From: Collimonas sp. UBA1456
Lineage (GTDB): Bacteria > Pseudomonadota > Gammaproteobacteria > Burkholderiales > Burkholderiaceae_D
Direction of reading: 5' to 3'
NCBI GenBank assembly: GCA_002325825.1
Contig: DCSW01000131.1
Span: 1-27,086 of the forward strand
Length of the DNA: 27,086 bases
Every line of letters begins with the position of its first letter. Position 1 is the first letter of the stretch. Under the pieces are notes generated by a model, which saw only the letters and a list, made by a program, of their open reading frames with translations, ran no database searches and was not told the DNA's origin. The translations under genes and the position numbers were made by a program. Of this stretch, positions 8,408-16,637 are shown in pieces.

Positions 8408-9364
8408 ATGAAAATTATCTTTGCGGGTACGTCCGAATTTGCCACCGTGGCATTGCAAGCCCTGAACGATGCTGGTCACGATATCAGGCTGGTGTTGACC
8501 CAGCCCGATCGCCCAGCCGGCCGCGGCATGCAATTGCACGCATCGCCGGTCAAGCAATTCGCAATGGCGAATCAGATCCCGGTGACGCAACCTGTATCTC
8601 TGCGGCTCAATGGCAAGTATCCGGATGTCGCCAAAAAGGCACACGCACTGTTGAAAGCAACGCCGCACGACATCATGGTGGTCACCGCCTACGGCTTGAT
8701 CCTACCGACCAGTGTGCTGACCATTCCGCCGCACGGCTGCCTTAACATACACGGCTCGCTGCTGCCGCGCTGGCGCGGTGCTGCGCCTATCCATCGCGCG
8801 ATCGAAGCCGGTGACACCAACACCGGTATCACCATCATGCAGATGGACCCGGGACTCGACACCGGCGCCATACTGCTGATCGAAACACTACAGCTCGAAG
8901 CCAGCGACACCACCGGCTTCCTGCACGACAAGATGGCAAAGCTTGGCGGTGAAATGATCGTCGAAGCGCTACGCCGCCTTGAACAAGGAAACTTGCCAGC
9001 CACACCGCAACCAGAACAAGGCGCCACTTATGCTGCCAAAATTAGTAAGGAAGAAGCCGCCCTCGACTTCACGCTGAAGGCTGAAGTACTGGAACGAAAA
9101 ATCCGCGCATTCAATCCATTCCCGGCCGCCTCCGCAACCTTCGCAGGCACCACGCTGAAGCTGTGGCAGGTAGAGCTTGTCGCTACCAGCGAAGGCAAGC
9201 ACAAACCCGGAAGTATCATCAGCGCTGACCCGCAAGATGGCGTGATCGTTGCCTGCGGTAGTGGCGCATTGCGCATCACCGAGTTGCAGAAGCCGGGCGG
9301 CAAACGGCTGCCGGCGGCGGAGTTTTTGCGAGCTTTTCCGATGTGGGGCGGACAGTTCGATTAA
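8408..9364 (+). CDS. fmt: Methionyl-tRNA formyltransferase
   Basis: Transfers a formyl group from 10-formyltetrahydrofolate to Met-tRNA(fMet) before translation initiation. The product has 318 residues, close to the E. coli length. The catalytic triad matches the family: Asn113 and His115 in CLNIHGSLLP, and Asp151 in MDPGLDTG. SLLPRWRGAAPIHRA is the typical signature. The C-terminal tRNA-binding domain contains KIRAFNPFPAA. The start was placed at the ATG at 8408 because MKIIFAGTSEF is the canonical N terminus; an in-frame ATG 54 bases upstream would add residues without family support. The gene appears intact and works as a pair with def. The gene usually found next in relatives (for example rsmB or htpX) is not present. 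Confidence 0.97.
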   Translation: MKIIFAGTSEFATVALQALNDAGHDIRLVLTQPDRPAGRGMQLHASPVKQFAMANQIPVTQPVSLRLNGKYPDVAKKAHALLKATPHDIMVVTAYGLILPTSVLTIPPHGCLNIHGSLLPRWRGAAPIHRAIEAGDTNTGITIMQMDPGLDTGAILLIETLQLEASDTTGFLHDKMAKLGGEMIVEALRRLEQGNLPATPQPEQGATYAAKISKEEAALDFTLKAEVLERKIRAFNPFPAASATFAGTTLKLWQVELVATSEGKHKPGSIISADPQDGVIVACGSGALRITELQKPGGKRLPAAEFLRAFPMWGGQFD

Positions 9365-9371
9365 AAAATAT

Positions 9372-9401
9372 GGCCCGTTCAAATTGAAAAATTTGCGGGC
9401 C
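9372..9401 (+). terminator. Weak hairpin after fmt
   Basis: GGCCCG (9372-9377) can pair with CGGGCC (9396-9401) a few bases after the fmt stop. The loop is 18 bases and no T-run follows, so this is only a weak terminator candidate. Confidence 0.3.
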
Positions 9402-9763
9402 GCCTGCCTGGTCTGATTGATTGTTAGCCAGCTACATTACAGCGCCGAATACGAGCGCCATCCCCCTATAGCACCCATTTCCAAGTCCTGCTTAACGAGC
9501 TCACCGCCGCCATTTAAGGCATTTGCAGATTTCATTTACGCGGGCCATCGATAAACTCGGGCATGTCTTGTCGCATCCAAAATTGCATTAGCTTGCGTTG
9601 ACGGGATCGACATCGGACGTCAGGTGTCGGATCAGATCTGTGGCAGCAAAGCCGGGTATTTTTCTTTTATAAATTTATCGGCGCCATGTCAATAATATGA
9701 CACACATCCGTGTTTTTGCGCCGGGCTTGTCAGCATGACGATTTCTTCAGCTCGGGAAATCGC
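9402..9763. other. Gene-free stretch between fmt and the pilin gene
   Basis: About 360 bases with no open frame that resembles a known protein and no recognisable RNA gene. It most likely holds eroded remains of genes that follow fmt in relatives, plus the upstream region of the pilin gene. Nothing specific can be supported. Confidence 0.5.
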
Positions 9764-9779
9764 TGGCTTTTTACGCGCA
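9764..9779 (+). promoter_or_regulatory. Possible sigma-54 promoter of the pilin gene
   Basis: TGGC at 9764-9767 and GCGCA at 9775-9779 give the required GG-N10-GC spacing of a -24/-12 promoter, about 40 bases before the pilin ATG. Major pilin genes are commonly RpoN-dependent. The -12 element differs from TTGCA at one important base, so this is tentative. Confidence 0.35.
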
Positions 9780-9819
9780 AAATTTTCTCTTGATGGGATA
9801 GGAAAATGGAAAAATTAAA

Positions 9820-10339
9820 ATGGCGAAATCTGTACAGCATGGTTTGACATTGATTGAATTGATGATTGTAGTTGCCATTATTGGTATCTTGGCGGCAGTA
9901 GCACTACCTGCCTATCAAGGCTACACCATCCGCGCCAAGGTAGCCGAAGGACTGTCTTTAGCTGCGCCAGCAAAGCTAGCCTTGACTGAAACGGTAACAA
10001 ACGGAGACATTTTTGGCGCGACAAATATCACCGCAGCAGATAATCTTATCTGGCTTACCCACTGCCACTACATTTCCCGGAAATGTAGTGTAAAGCGTTA
10101 TCTCTATTGGAACTAGCGCGGCAGGTGCGACTCCGCAGACCGCGGACATTACGATCATCTACAGATCTGCAGCAGAAAATGTCCCGGCAGCTTTAGCGGA
10201 GAAAAAAGTGGCTATGAGTAGCATATTTGATGAAGTTAATTTAACGTGGACTATTAATACTACCAAATCTGATTTTTTTGGGGGAGGATGGAGGAAGAGG
10301 TATTCTCCCCTCCATCCTCCCCCAAAAAAATCTAAATAA
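9820..10339 (+). pseudogene. Type IV pilin (PilA/PilE type), frameshifted
   Basis: The ATG at 9820 encodes a prepilin leader ending in Gly, then LTLIELMIVVAIIGILAAVA, the hallmark hydrophobic helix with Glu at position +5. Mature residue 1 is Leu rather than the usual Phe. The first frame ends at 10116. A shift near 10045 is needed to continue into the pilin body (SGLPTATTFPGNVV), which then meets an in-frame TAA near 10093. The same frame goes on with ISIGTSAAGATPQTADITII and AAENVPAAL, matching the beta-sheet region of group A pilins. The expected C-terminal part with its disulfide loop is missing; instead the frame runs through a 24-bp palindrome and stops at 10339. The subunit cannot be made in one piece. 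Confidence 0.85.
10271..10332. repeat. Perfect 24-bp palindrome with outward T7/A7 arms
   Basis: Bases 10271-10294 are perfectly complementary to 10309-10332, with a 14-base loop. Each arm has a G-rich part followed, toward the outside, by seven T (left) or seven A (right). This is the reverse of a rho-independent terminator, where the T-run would follow the stem. It lies at the end of the broken pilin frame and may be an inserted repeat or a small non-autonomous element. Confidence 0.75.
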
Positions 10340-10385
10340 TATAAAAGACTTTATGTCCTAATCGCTATTCTATATACGGGATGTA

Positions 10386-10422
10386 AATAAAACCGTCCGG
10401 CACTCATCCGCACGGTTTTATT
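10386..10422. terminator. Rho-independent terminator after the pilin pseudogene
   Basis: AATAAAACCGT (10386-10396) pairs with ACGGTTTTATT (10412-10422), an 11-bp stem with a 15-base loop and T-rich right arm. It is symmetrical enough to act on both strands: for the pilin gene on plus and, less likely, for transcripts arriving on minus. Confidence 0.75.
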
Positions 10423-10533
10423 CATTTGAGTCCGCACTGATACTCTTCTGCTAGCGCTCTTCTCCAAGCCTATGGCATTTCGCGATGAGCGATTAACACC
10501 AACAACATAGGTGGCACAAGCAACATAAATCAG

Positions 10534-11231
10534 TCAAGCAGCATATACTCCAGATACTAATATCCGCTTCAGCTGACATGCGGGCTGGCTGGAGCGGATG
10601 CTCGACGGTAGCAGCTTCCGCACAGACAAAATGTAGGTAAGAGTCAAGCTTCAAGTCGGCGATTGTCTCGCAGCCGCTTGCTTGATGCAGCGGCCGTCGA
10701 CTGAGTCTCGGTAGAGATAACTGTTGAGACAGTATAGCGCCGCGTCGGCAATCTGTGCATTCAGGTAAGTATGCGAGGCGCATGTGAAACCAAGGGATTG
10801 ATCGCTGTTGTTCCTCACGACCAGTTTAGTATTAAGGTTCTTTCCGGAGAACTTGACGCGTAACTCCAACGCGAAGGCATGCGGAAAATCTTTCTGCTTT
10901 CCTCTGATTCGCTCAAGCCGAACCGTATTAATCCGCCGCAGTCGACTTGCTGCGACGATTTCAGAAAACTCCACTGTCTGAGACGGACAAAGCCATGCTT
11001 GGGTGATGGCCCCGCGCTGGCGAATTGCGGAAAAATTACCGAGATGCCGCCGCGAGTCGCGATGTCGCTGCGCAAGTTGTTCAGCGGACTGCTGGACAAA
11101 CGTTCGATGCCATCCGGTGTGAGCCAGGAACAGATGTGGCCGCCACCCAGGGTGACCTGCACCTGCGCACCATCAGCTGAAGTGGCGACGATGAATGCGT
11201 TGATCAGTTGCTGGTTTTCCGAATTGAACAA
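10534..11231 (-). pseudogene. Hexose-6-phosphate mutarotase-like (YeaD / aldose 1-epimerase family), decayed
   Basis: Minus-strand frames give, in order, VTLGGGHICSWLTPDG, ATRGGISVIFPQFA, PKHGFVRLRQWSF, FALELRVKFSGKNLNTKLVV, HTYLNAQIADAALYCLNSYL and, near the end, FVCAEAATVEHPLQP. These follow the YeaD family of D-hexose-6-phosphate mutarotases. There are frame changes near 10900 and near 10565, and about 80-100 residues between the central region and the C terminus are missing, so the gene carries an internal deletion near 10650. After correction the last frame ends QLKRILVSG then TGA at 10534. The start is uncertain because the sequence before 11231 has no clear ribosome binding site. Function would have been interconversion of hexose-phosphate anomers in the cytoplasm. 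Confidence 0.8.
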
Positions 11232-11367
11232 GATTGTTTCTCACCAGGCTATCCATATATTATGCGCCTGCGCCCGGGATCTTCTAGTGCGTCAGCGACA
11301 TCGATCTGCCGTTGGTCTATTGTTGACCGAGAGTTGACCTTCTGTCGCCCAACTTTCGATTGAGTTA

Positions 11368-11566
11368 TCACGCGTTGGGCACCGGAATGGCCAAGCTGAT
11401 TTCATGCTGCTTGCATCCAAGATTTTCGTAAAATCGGTTAACGTCAATATGCTCCAAGTTGGACGACAGCGCATTTCTTTAGCAACTGGCCTAGCCCACA
11501 ATCCGCACCGCGTGATCAAGCATCACACACTACCGATGCCTTGGCCGCGGCAGGCGCGACTGATGA
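11368..11566 (-). pseudogene. GNAT N-acetyltransferase, C-terminal remnant
   Basis: A minus-strand segment reads RACRGQGIGS, the acetyl-CoA-binding R/Q-x-x-G-x-G/A motif of GNAT enzymes. After frame changes it continues to HIDVNRFYENLGCKQHEISL and ends AIPVPNA before TGA at 11370-11368. The motif followed by a FYENLGF-like element is typical of the GNAT fold C terminus. The N-terminal half is missing; a hairpin at 11567-11601 stands where it should continue. The substrate cannot be told. Confidence 0.65.
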
Positions 11567-11601
11567 CTAAGGCATTCAGCACATCTTGCTGGATGCCTTA
11601 G
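11567..11601. repeat. 14-bp imperfect hairpin
   Basis: CTAAGGCATTCAGC (11567-11580) pairs with GCTGGATGCCTTAG (11588-11601) with one non-Watson-Crick position and a seven-base loop. It covers the stop codon of the small membrane ORF and sits at the truncated edge of the acetyltransferase remnant. No T-run; it may be a repeat or deletion junction. Confidence 0.5.
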
Positions 11602-11855
11602 TGGTTCAGGCTATAAAATACCAGAATGACGAAAGTGCCGACTGCAATGCCATCGGCAAACACCAGATAGGCACGAAAATACGGGTAAGCGGCCATCCTG
11701 TTCATGATCTGGCGAGCGCCGTCGGCATCCGGGGTGGCATCACGCATCGGTTCTTCATCCATTTCGGCCAACGGGGTTTCGGCGTCGTCGCGTGTCGCTT
11801 GGTGCACCTCTATGCTTACGTGGAGCAATTAATTGATGGGAGCGGGGGAAGTCAT
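11598..11855 (-). pseudogene. Small single-pass membrane protein ORF, early stop
   Basis: The ATG at 11855 starts seven bases after the rlpA stop and reads MTSPAPIN followed by TAA at 11831-11829. The frame then continues openly for 76 codons. It has an acidic middle part and a C-terminal hydrophobic helix (AYLVFADGIAVGTFVILVFY) that ends at the stop at 11598. The good reading frame after the stop and the tight spacing to rlpA suggest an originally co-transcribed inner-membrane protein of about 85 residues. A TTG directly after the stop could restart translation, so residual function is not excluded. I do not recognise the family. Confidence 0.5.
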
Positions 11856-11861
11856 GCGTCT

Positions 11862-12530
11862 TTACTCCGTTATGACCGGCATATCGACCGCTTCCGTGGT
11901 CACAGTTACTGATGCGCTATTGTCTCTGACGGGCTCAAGCTGAGGCTGTCGCTGCGCTGCGACTGGCATGCTGTTCTAAAACTGTTTTCTGATGGCGATG
12001 ATATCGGCCTGCAGCAAGCGCTTCACTGCAAGTTCGCCGCTGCCAAGCTAGCCGGGTTCCGATGTGGCGGCGTAAGAAAGATTCATGATGCGGCTGAAAT
12101 GGAACGGACCACGATCATTGATCCGCACGATTGCCTGCGCACCGGCTCTCAGGTTAGTGACTCGGGCGTAAAACAGAATCGGCAAGGTCGGATGCGCAGC
12201 CGTACATCTTATACATGTCGTAGAAATCGACGGACGAAGTTCTTTGCTTGTGGAATCTTTTGTCGTACCAACTGACGATGCCGCGCTGCTTGAGTGGCTG
12301 GTCGTCGGTGATAGAGATGTAGGTTTTGCCGAACACAACGTACGGCTTATTACCCTTACGCGAGTAAGATTCGACGTTTAGTATCGCATCGAGCACATCG
12401 AGCAAATCTTCCGGTATCGCATCGCTCGGACCATTATCCTTGTAGTATCCGCCGCGCCCGGAACCTACCTATCGGCGAATGCCGGCTCCGGTTTCTTCGA
12501 CGCTAGCAGCGTTTGTAGCGATCATCGACG
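11862..12530 (-). pseudogene. rlpA: Septal-ring lytic transglycosylase RlpA, decayed
   Basis: RlpA is an outer-membrane lipoprotein that cleaves denuded glycan strands at the septum. The minus strand shows GSGRGGYYKDNGPSDAIPED, then QRGIVSWYDKRFHKQRTSS, the double-psi beta-barrel start (normally GIASWYGKKFHG). After a frame change near 12200 it shows YARVTNLRAGAQAIVRINDR and GPF, with the RINDRGPF motif intact. In-frame stops occur at 12050-12048 and near 11962. The reading frame otherwise continues, through QPQLEPVRDNSASV, to 11862; a SPOR domain is not evident. The lipoprotein signal is lost, and IS21-like DNA begins upstream. Position downstream of rodA fits the conserved mrdA-rodA-rlpA order. 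Confidence 0.85.
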
Positions 12531-12639
12531 CCACTCTGGAAGCCGACACAATAAAGTCCATGTAAAACAGTGCCATACGGCAGTTCGCATCCGCGAACGG
12601 CTGTGTAGCGAAGATACTGGGCGATGGCCAGCGCCGATG

Positions 12640-12907
12640 GACCCGACGGACCCAGGCATTTGCCGAGGTGCAGAGCTATTACCCGTTTGTCGAGTGGATC
12701 AGTGTCCTCGGTTCGGAGCGGTTGACCAGCTCGTTGCTTGACTGGCGGCTCACCCATCACGTCCACATCCTGAAGATGAACGGCGAATCACATAGATTGG
12801 CTACCGACAAAAGACGGCAACAGCGCAATGCCAAACCGAACATCTCCTCTGAAAAAGGAGAGGCAACCCGTAACAACAAAAACAATATCTTGGGTGGGGG
12901 GAAATGA
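12640..12907 (+). pseudogene. istB: IS21-family helper ATPase IstB, C-terminal remnant
   Basis: The plus strand reads FVEWISVLGSERLTSSLLD, then RLTHHVHILKMNGESHRL and a basic tail ending at TGA 12905-12907. This is the end of IstB, the AAA+ helper of IS21-type elements, whose C terminus typically reads LLDRLTHHVHILEMNGDSYR. An extra residue before RLTHH suggests an insertion. The Walker motifs and the partner transposase istA are absent. The fragment lies between rodA and the damaged upstream end of rlpA. Confidence 0.75.
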
Positions 12908-12961
12908 TTAAATCGATCAACCACATACTTGCCATGCAAGTTCAATCGCGGTAGGTCCGAC

Positions 12962-14074
12962 CTAGGTCTGTATCAACTTGCGATGGCGCTGAATGCTCAT
13001 CAGTATGCCAGCGCCCAGGCCGAGCGTCACTAGCGCGGTACCGCCATAGCTCATCAGCGGCAGTGGTACGCCGACCACCGGCAAGATGCCGCTGACCATG
13101 CCCATATTGACAAAGGCATAGGTAAAGAAAATCAACGTGATGGCGCCAGCCAGCAGCCGCGTGAACATGGTCGTCGCATTGACCGCGATCATCATGCCGC
13201 GGCCGATCAGCAAGACGTACAGGAACAACAGTACACCATTGCCGATCAGACCGAACTCTTCGGAAAATACGGCAAAAATGAAATCGGTGGTGCGCTCTGG
13301 GATGAACTCCAGATGCGCTTGTGTGCCTTTCAGCCAACCCTTGCCGAAAATACCGCCGGAGCCGACTGCGATGGTCGACTGAATGATATGGAAGCCTTTG
13401 CCAAGCGGATCGGAGGTCGGGTCGATCAGCATCATCACCCTCTGTCGTTGGTAATCGTGCAACACCGACCATAGCACCGGCAAACTGGCACCGACCGCGA
13501 CCGCCAGGCCGATCAGGATGCGCCACGACAGCCCGGCCAGGAAGATCACATAGAACCCAGCCGCTATCACCAGCGTGCCGGTGCCAAGATCCGGCTGCCG
13601 GATGATCATACCAACCGGTAACGCCAACAGCAATGCTGCAACCAGATAGTCGCGCCAGTTGATCATGCCTTCACGTTTCTGGAAATACCAGGCCAGCATC
13701 AGCGGCATCGCGATTTTCATGATTTCCGAAGGCTGGATGACCGTACCTATGTTAATCCAGCGGCGTGATCCTTTTTTTACGATACCGAATACCGCCACCG
13801 CAATCAGCAGGGAAACGCCGAGCGCATAAACTGGGATCGCGAAGCGCATCAAGGTCTGCGGGGGAATATTGGCAGCTACCCACATGATCACGAAAGCCAC
13901 CAGGATATTGCGCAACTGATCCTCGACGCACCCGGGGAAATCGATCCCAGCCGAATACAGGGTAACCATACCGACCGACAGGATCAAAAGCAAGATCAAT
14001 GACAGCGGGCCATCGAACACCGCGATATGCGATTTGATACTTTGCCATATATTGTGTTTGTCAATCAAATTCAT
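12962..14074 (-). CDS. rodA: Rod shape-determining protein RodA (SEDS glycosyltransferase)
   Basis: A polytopic inner-membrane peptidoglycan polymerase that works with PBP2 in the elongasome to build the lateral wall from lipid II. The product has 370 residues with about ten hydrophobic segments. Family motifs are SRRWINIG with QPSEIMKIAMPL, IIRQPDLGTG, the extracellular loop ERTTDFIFAVFSEEFGLIG (catalytic-type Asp) and the terminal PLPLMSYGGTALV. The start at 14074 (MNLIDKHN) overlaps the 3' end of mrdA by 14 bases, implying translational coupling; a GTG 15 bases upstream is less likely. No damage is visible. rlpA, normally downstream, is broken. Confidence 0.95.
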   Translation of the reverse strand: MNLIDKHNIWQSIKSHIAVFDGPLSLILLLILSVGMVTLYSAGIDFPGCVEDQLRNILVAFVIMWVAANIPPQTLMRFAIPVYALGVSLLIAVAVFGIVKKGSRRWINIGTVIQPSEIMKIAMPLMLAWYFQKREGMINWRDYLVAALLLALPVGMIIRQPDLGTGTLVIAAGFYVIFLAGLSWRILIGLAVAVGASLPVLWSVLHDYQRQRVMMLIDPTSDPLGKGFHIIQSTIAVGSGGIFGKGWLKGTQAHLEFIPERTTDFIFAVFSEEFGLIGNGVLLFLYVLLIGRGMMIAVNATTMFTRLLAGAITLIFFTYAFVNMGMVSGILPVVGVPLPLMSYGGTALVTLGLGAGILMSIQRHRKLIQT

Positions 14075-16040
14075 GGTTCTTATAGCCACTTGCGACTGCC
14101 TGACGTTGCCTCGCCAGGTTTGTAGATTTCTTCATATCGTCGGGCGCGTCAGGTATGATTGCCGCTGTCGCACTCTTGCCGACAACGCCAGGGCCTTTCC
14201 CCAGCAAATAATAATCCATCGCTTTGCGCACGATCGGCGCCGCCGCCGTAGCGCCCCAGCCTCCATTTTCAACGACCACCGCAATGGCGATTCGAGGCTT
14301 ATCGGTAGGCGCAAAACCTACATACCAGGCATTATCGGCGAGGCGCGTGCCATTATGCCGCTTGTTGTATTTCTCGCCTTGCTTGATACCAAGCACCTGC
14401 GCGGTCCCAGTTTTGCCGCCAGAGTCATAGCCGGCACCGGCGAAGATGATCCTGCCGGTTCCTTCTCGGGTGACGCCGATCATTGCCCTCTTGATGAATT
14501 CGAGATTTTCCTGCTTCAGTGGAATCCGATAACTTTCTTTCGGCACCGTTTGGGTCTGTTTGTGCGTAGCGCCGTCTTCCATGATCTTCACTAGATGCGG
14601 CTTCATCACCACACCATCGTTGACCAGCGTTGCCACCGCGTGCGCCATCTGCAGCGGCGTAAAGGCGTTGAAACCCTGGCCGATACCCAGCGAAATGGTA
14701 TCGCCACCAACCCATTTCTGCGCAGCCACCTGTTTATAGTATTTGCGTTTCCAATCAGTCGATGGCAGGATGCCGCGCTGCTCATGCTCCAGATCGATGC
14801 CAGTAAGTTGGCCGAAGCCGAACGGCTTCATGAAATCATGGATGGTATCCGGGCCGAGATCGTTAGCTAGCATGTAGTAATAGGTATCGCACGATTCGAC
14901 GATCGATTTGTACATATCGACCCGACCATGGCCGCCCACCTTGTCGTCGCGGAACTGGTGGCCACCCAACATAAAATAACCAAGATCGTTGATGGCGAAT
15001 GAGGTCGTGCGCTTGCCCAGCTCCAGCGCGGCCAGCGCCATGAACGGCTTGTAAGTCGAGCCTGGCGCATAAGTGCCTCTAATTGGACGATTGATCAGCG
15101 GATGATCAGGAGAGTTGTTCAGTTCATCCCAGCTCTGCTGATCGATACCTTCGACAAATAGGTTAGGATCGAATGACGGTTGCGATACAGAGGCCAACAC
15201 ATCGCCGGTGGCCGGCTCGATCGCCACCAGTGCGCCACGGCGCCCGGCGAATGCTTCCTCCACCACTTTCTGCAATTCGATATCGATCGACAGGATCAGG
15301 TTGTCACCCGGCGTCGCCGAGACGTGTGACATGCTACGCACCGCGCGGCCGCTAGCAGCGACTTCAATTTCTTCATAGCCGGTGGTGCCGTGTAGTTGCC
15401 GCTCGTAGCTTTTCTCCAAGCCATCCTTGCCGATGTAGCTGGTGCCTTTATAATTGGCTGCATCGTCGCTGTCGTCGATACGGTCGGCATCCCTCTGGTT
15501 GATGCGACCGATATAACCAATCACGTGCGCCGCCACTTCACCAAGTGGATACTGGCGGAACAGGCGCGCCTGAACATCAACCCCGGGGAAACGATAACGC
15601 TGCGCGGTGAAGCGGGCAAGTTCTTCATCACTCAAGCGCGTGCGGATCGGCAAGCTGACGAAGCTCTTTGAATATTCCAGCAATTTCTTGAAGCGGCGCC
15701 GATCCTTGGGCGTAATGGTGACCACTTGCGCCAGGTCGTCAATCACGCTTTCGAGGTCGCCATTGATTTTGGAGCGGGTAATTTCCAGCGTGTAGGCAGA
15801 ATAGTTGCGTGCCAGGATGACGCCATTGCGATCCATGATCAGGCCGCGATTCGGCACCACCGGCACCAGTGAAATCCGGTTGTCCTCGGCTTGTGCCGCG
15901 TAAGCGTCGTGGCGCACCACCTGTAGCCAGATAAAACGTGCAAACAACAGACCGAAGCAGATCAGCGCGAACACGATGGCGGCGGTGATCCGTAACCGGA
16001 AGTTTCGTAGTTCGCGCTCGGTATTCTTGAATTCGGCCAT
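14061..16040 (-). CDS. mrdA: Penicillin-binding protein 2 (PBP2)
   Basis: The elongation-specific DD-transpeptidase, cross-linking glycan made by RodA. There are 659 residues with one N-terminal membrane anchor (about 15-40). The pedestal domain contains RGLIMDRNGVILARN. The transpeptidase motifs are intact: SxxK in YAPGSTYKPF with nucleophile Ser328, SxD in ESCDTYYY, and KTGTAQ with Lys543, closely matching positions 330 and 544 in E. coli. The C-terminal tail beyond the domain is about 50 residues, as in betaproteobacterial homologues. It lies 84 bases downstream of mreD and overlaps rodA. No frameshift or nonsense codon was seen. Confidence 0.96.
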   Translation of the reverse strand: MAEFKNTERELRNFRLRITAAIVFALICFGLLFARFIWLQVVRHDAYAAQAEDNRISLVPVVPNRGLIMDRNGVILARNYSAYTLEITRSKINGDLESVIDDLAQVVTITPKDRRRFKKLLEYSKSFVSLPIRTRLSDEELARFTAQRYRFPGVDVQARLFRQYPLGEVAAHVIGYIGRINQRDADRIDDSDDAANYKGTSYIGKDGLEKSYERQLHGTTGYEEIEVAASGRAVRSMSHVSATPGDNLILSIDIELQKVVEEAFAGRRGALVAIEPATGDVLASVSQPSFDPNLFVEGIDQQSWDELNNSPDHPLINRPIRGTYAPGSTYKPFMALAALELGKRTTSFAINDLGYFMLGGHQFRDDKVGGHGRVDMYKSIVESCDTYYYMLANDLGPDTIHDFMKPFGFGQLTGIDLEHEQRGILPSTDWKRKYYKQVAAQKWVGGDTISLGIGQGFNAFTPLQMAHAVATLVNDGVVMKPHLVKIMEDGATHKQTQTVPKESYRIPLKQENLEFIKRAMIGVTREGTGRIIFAGAGYDSGGKTGTAQVLGIKQGEKYNKRHNGTRLADNAWYVGFAPTDKPRIAIAVVVENGGWGATAAAPIVRKAMDYYLLGKGPGVVGKSATAAIIPDAPDDMKKSTNLARQRQAVASGYKNHEFD

Positions 16041-16124
16041 AGGTAATATTGCACCAGCGGATACGCCAACTGCGATGACAGCATCGACAAACTATTCAGC
16101 CTGCCGCTGACGCAGCTGCAGCAG

Positions 16125-16637
16125 CTAAATGGGGCGATTATCGTCACGGTCCACTGCGCGTCGTTGCGGCGCCAGCAGCAACCAGACCACGAGTGGCCAC
16201 AATGCGGCACAAACAAAACTCTCAGCAAAATACAGCCAGCCCGGAAATTTCCCACTGACCAGCATGCAGATCACCAGTTGTATCAATTGCGTCATCAGCA
16301 TCAGCGGCAACACGTACAACACTTGCACGCTGACCGGAAACCACAGAACGCGACGATGAATCATGATCGCAAAATAAGACAACAACGTGTACGCCAACGC
16401 GTTCTGCCCCAATAGCGTGGCCTCATGCACGTCCATCAGCAGGCCCATGTAAAAAGCGATGCCGATACCGATCTTGCGCGGTTGATGAATGCTCCAGAAC
16501 ACCAAGACCAGCGCGACAAAATCGGGAATCCCGATCCACTGCCCCCAAGGCAGCAAATTCAACAGGAAGGCCAGCAGCAGCGTCATCGCAATGAACAACG
16601 GACTGGCTGGTAACAAGATGTAATGAGGGCGCATCAT
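16125..16637 (-). CDS. mreD: Rod shape-determining membrane protein MreD
   Basis: An inner-membrane protein of 170 residues that bridges MreC with the MreB/PBP2/RodA elongation complex. It starts MMRPHYILLPAS and has about five to six hydrophobic helices, with the typical early GIPDFVALVLVFW and the loop GIGIAFYMGLLMDVHEA conserved in MreD proteins. The ATG overlaps the mreC stop codon by four bases (ATGA), which implies coupled translation. Length fits the family (E. coli 162 residues). The C terminus is basic and cytoplasmic. Confidence 0.94.
   Translation of the reverse strand: MMRPHYILLPASPLFIAMTLLLAFLLNLLPWGQWIGIPDFVALVLVFWSIHQPRKIGIGIAFYMGLLMDVHEATLLGQNALAYTLLSYFAIMIHRRVLWFPVSVQVLYVLPLMLMTQLIQLVICMLVSGKFPGWLYFAESFVCAALWPLVVWLLLAPQRRAVDRDDNRPI

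Noticed and set aside
12942..13526. Alternative minus-strand frame overlapping rodA
   Set aside because: Out-of-frame translation of rodA, rich in Arg and His, with no membrane helices.
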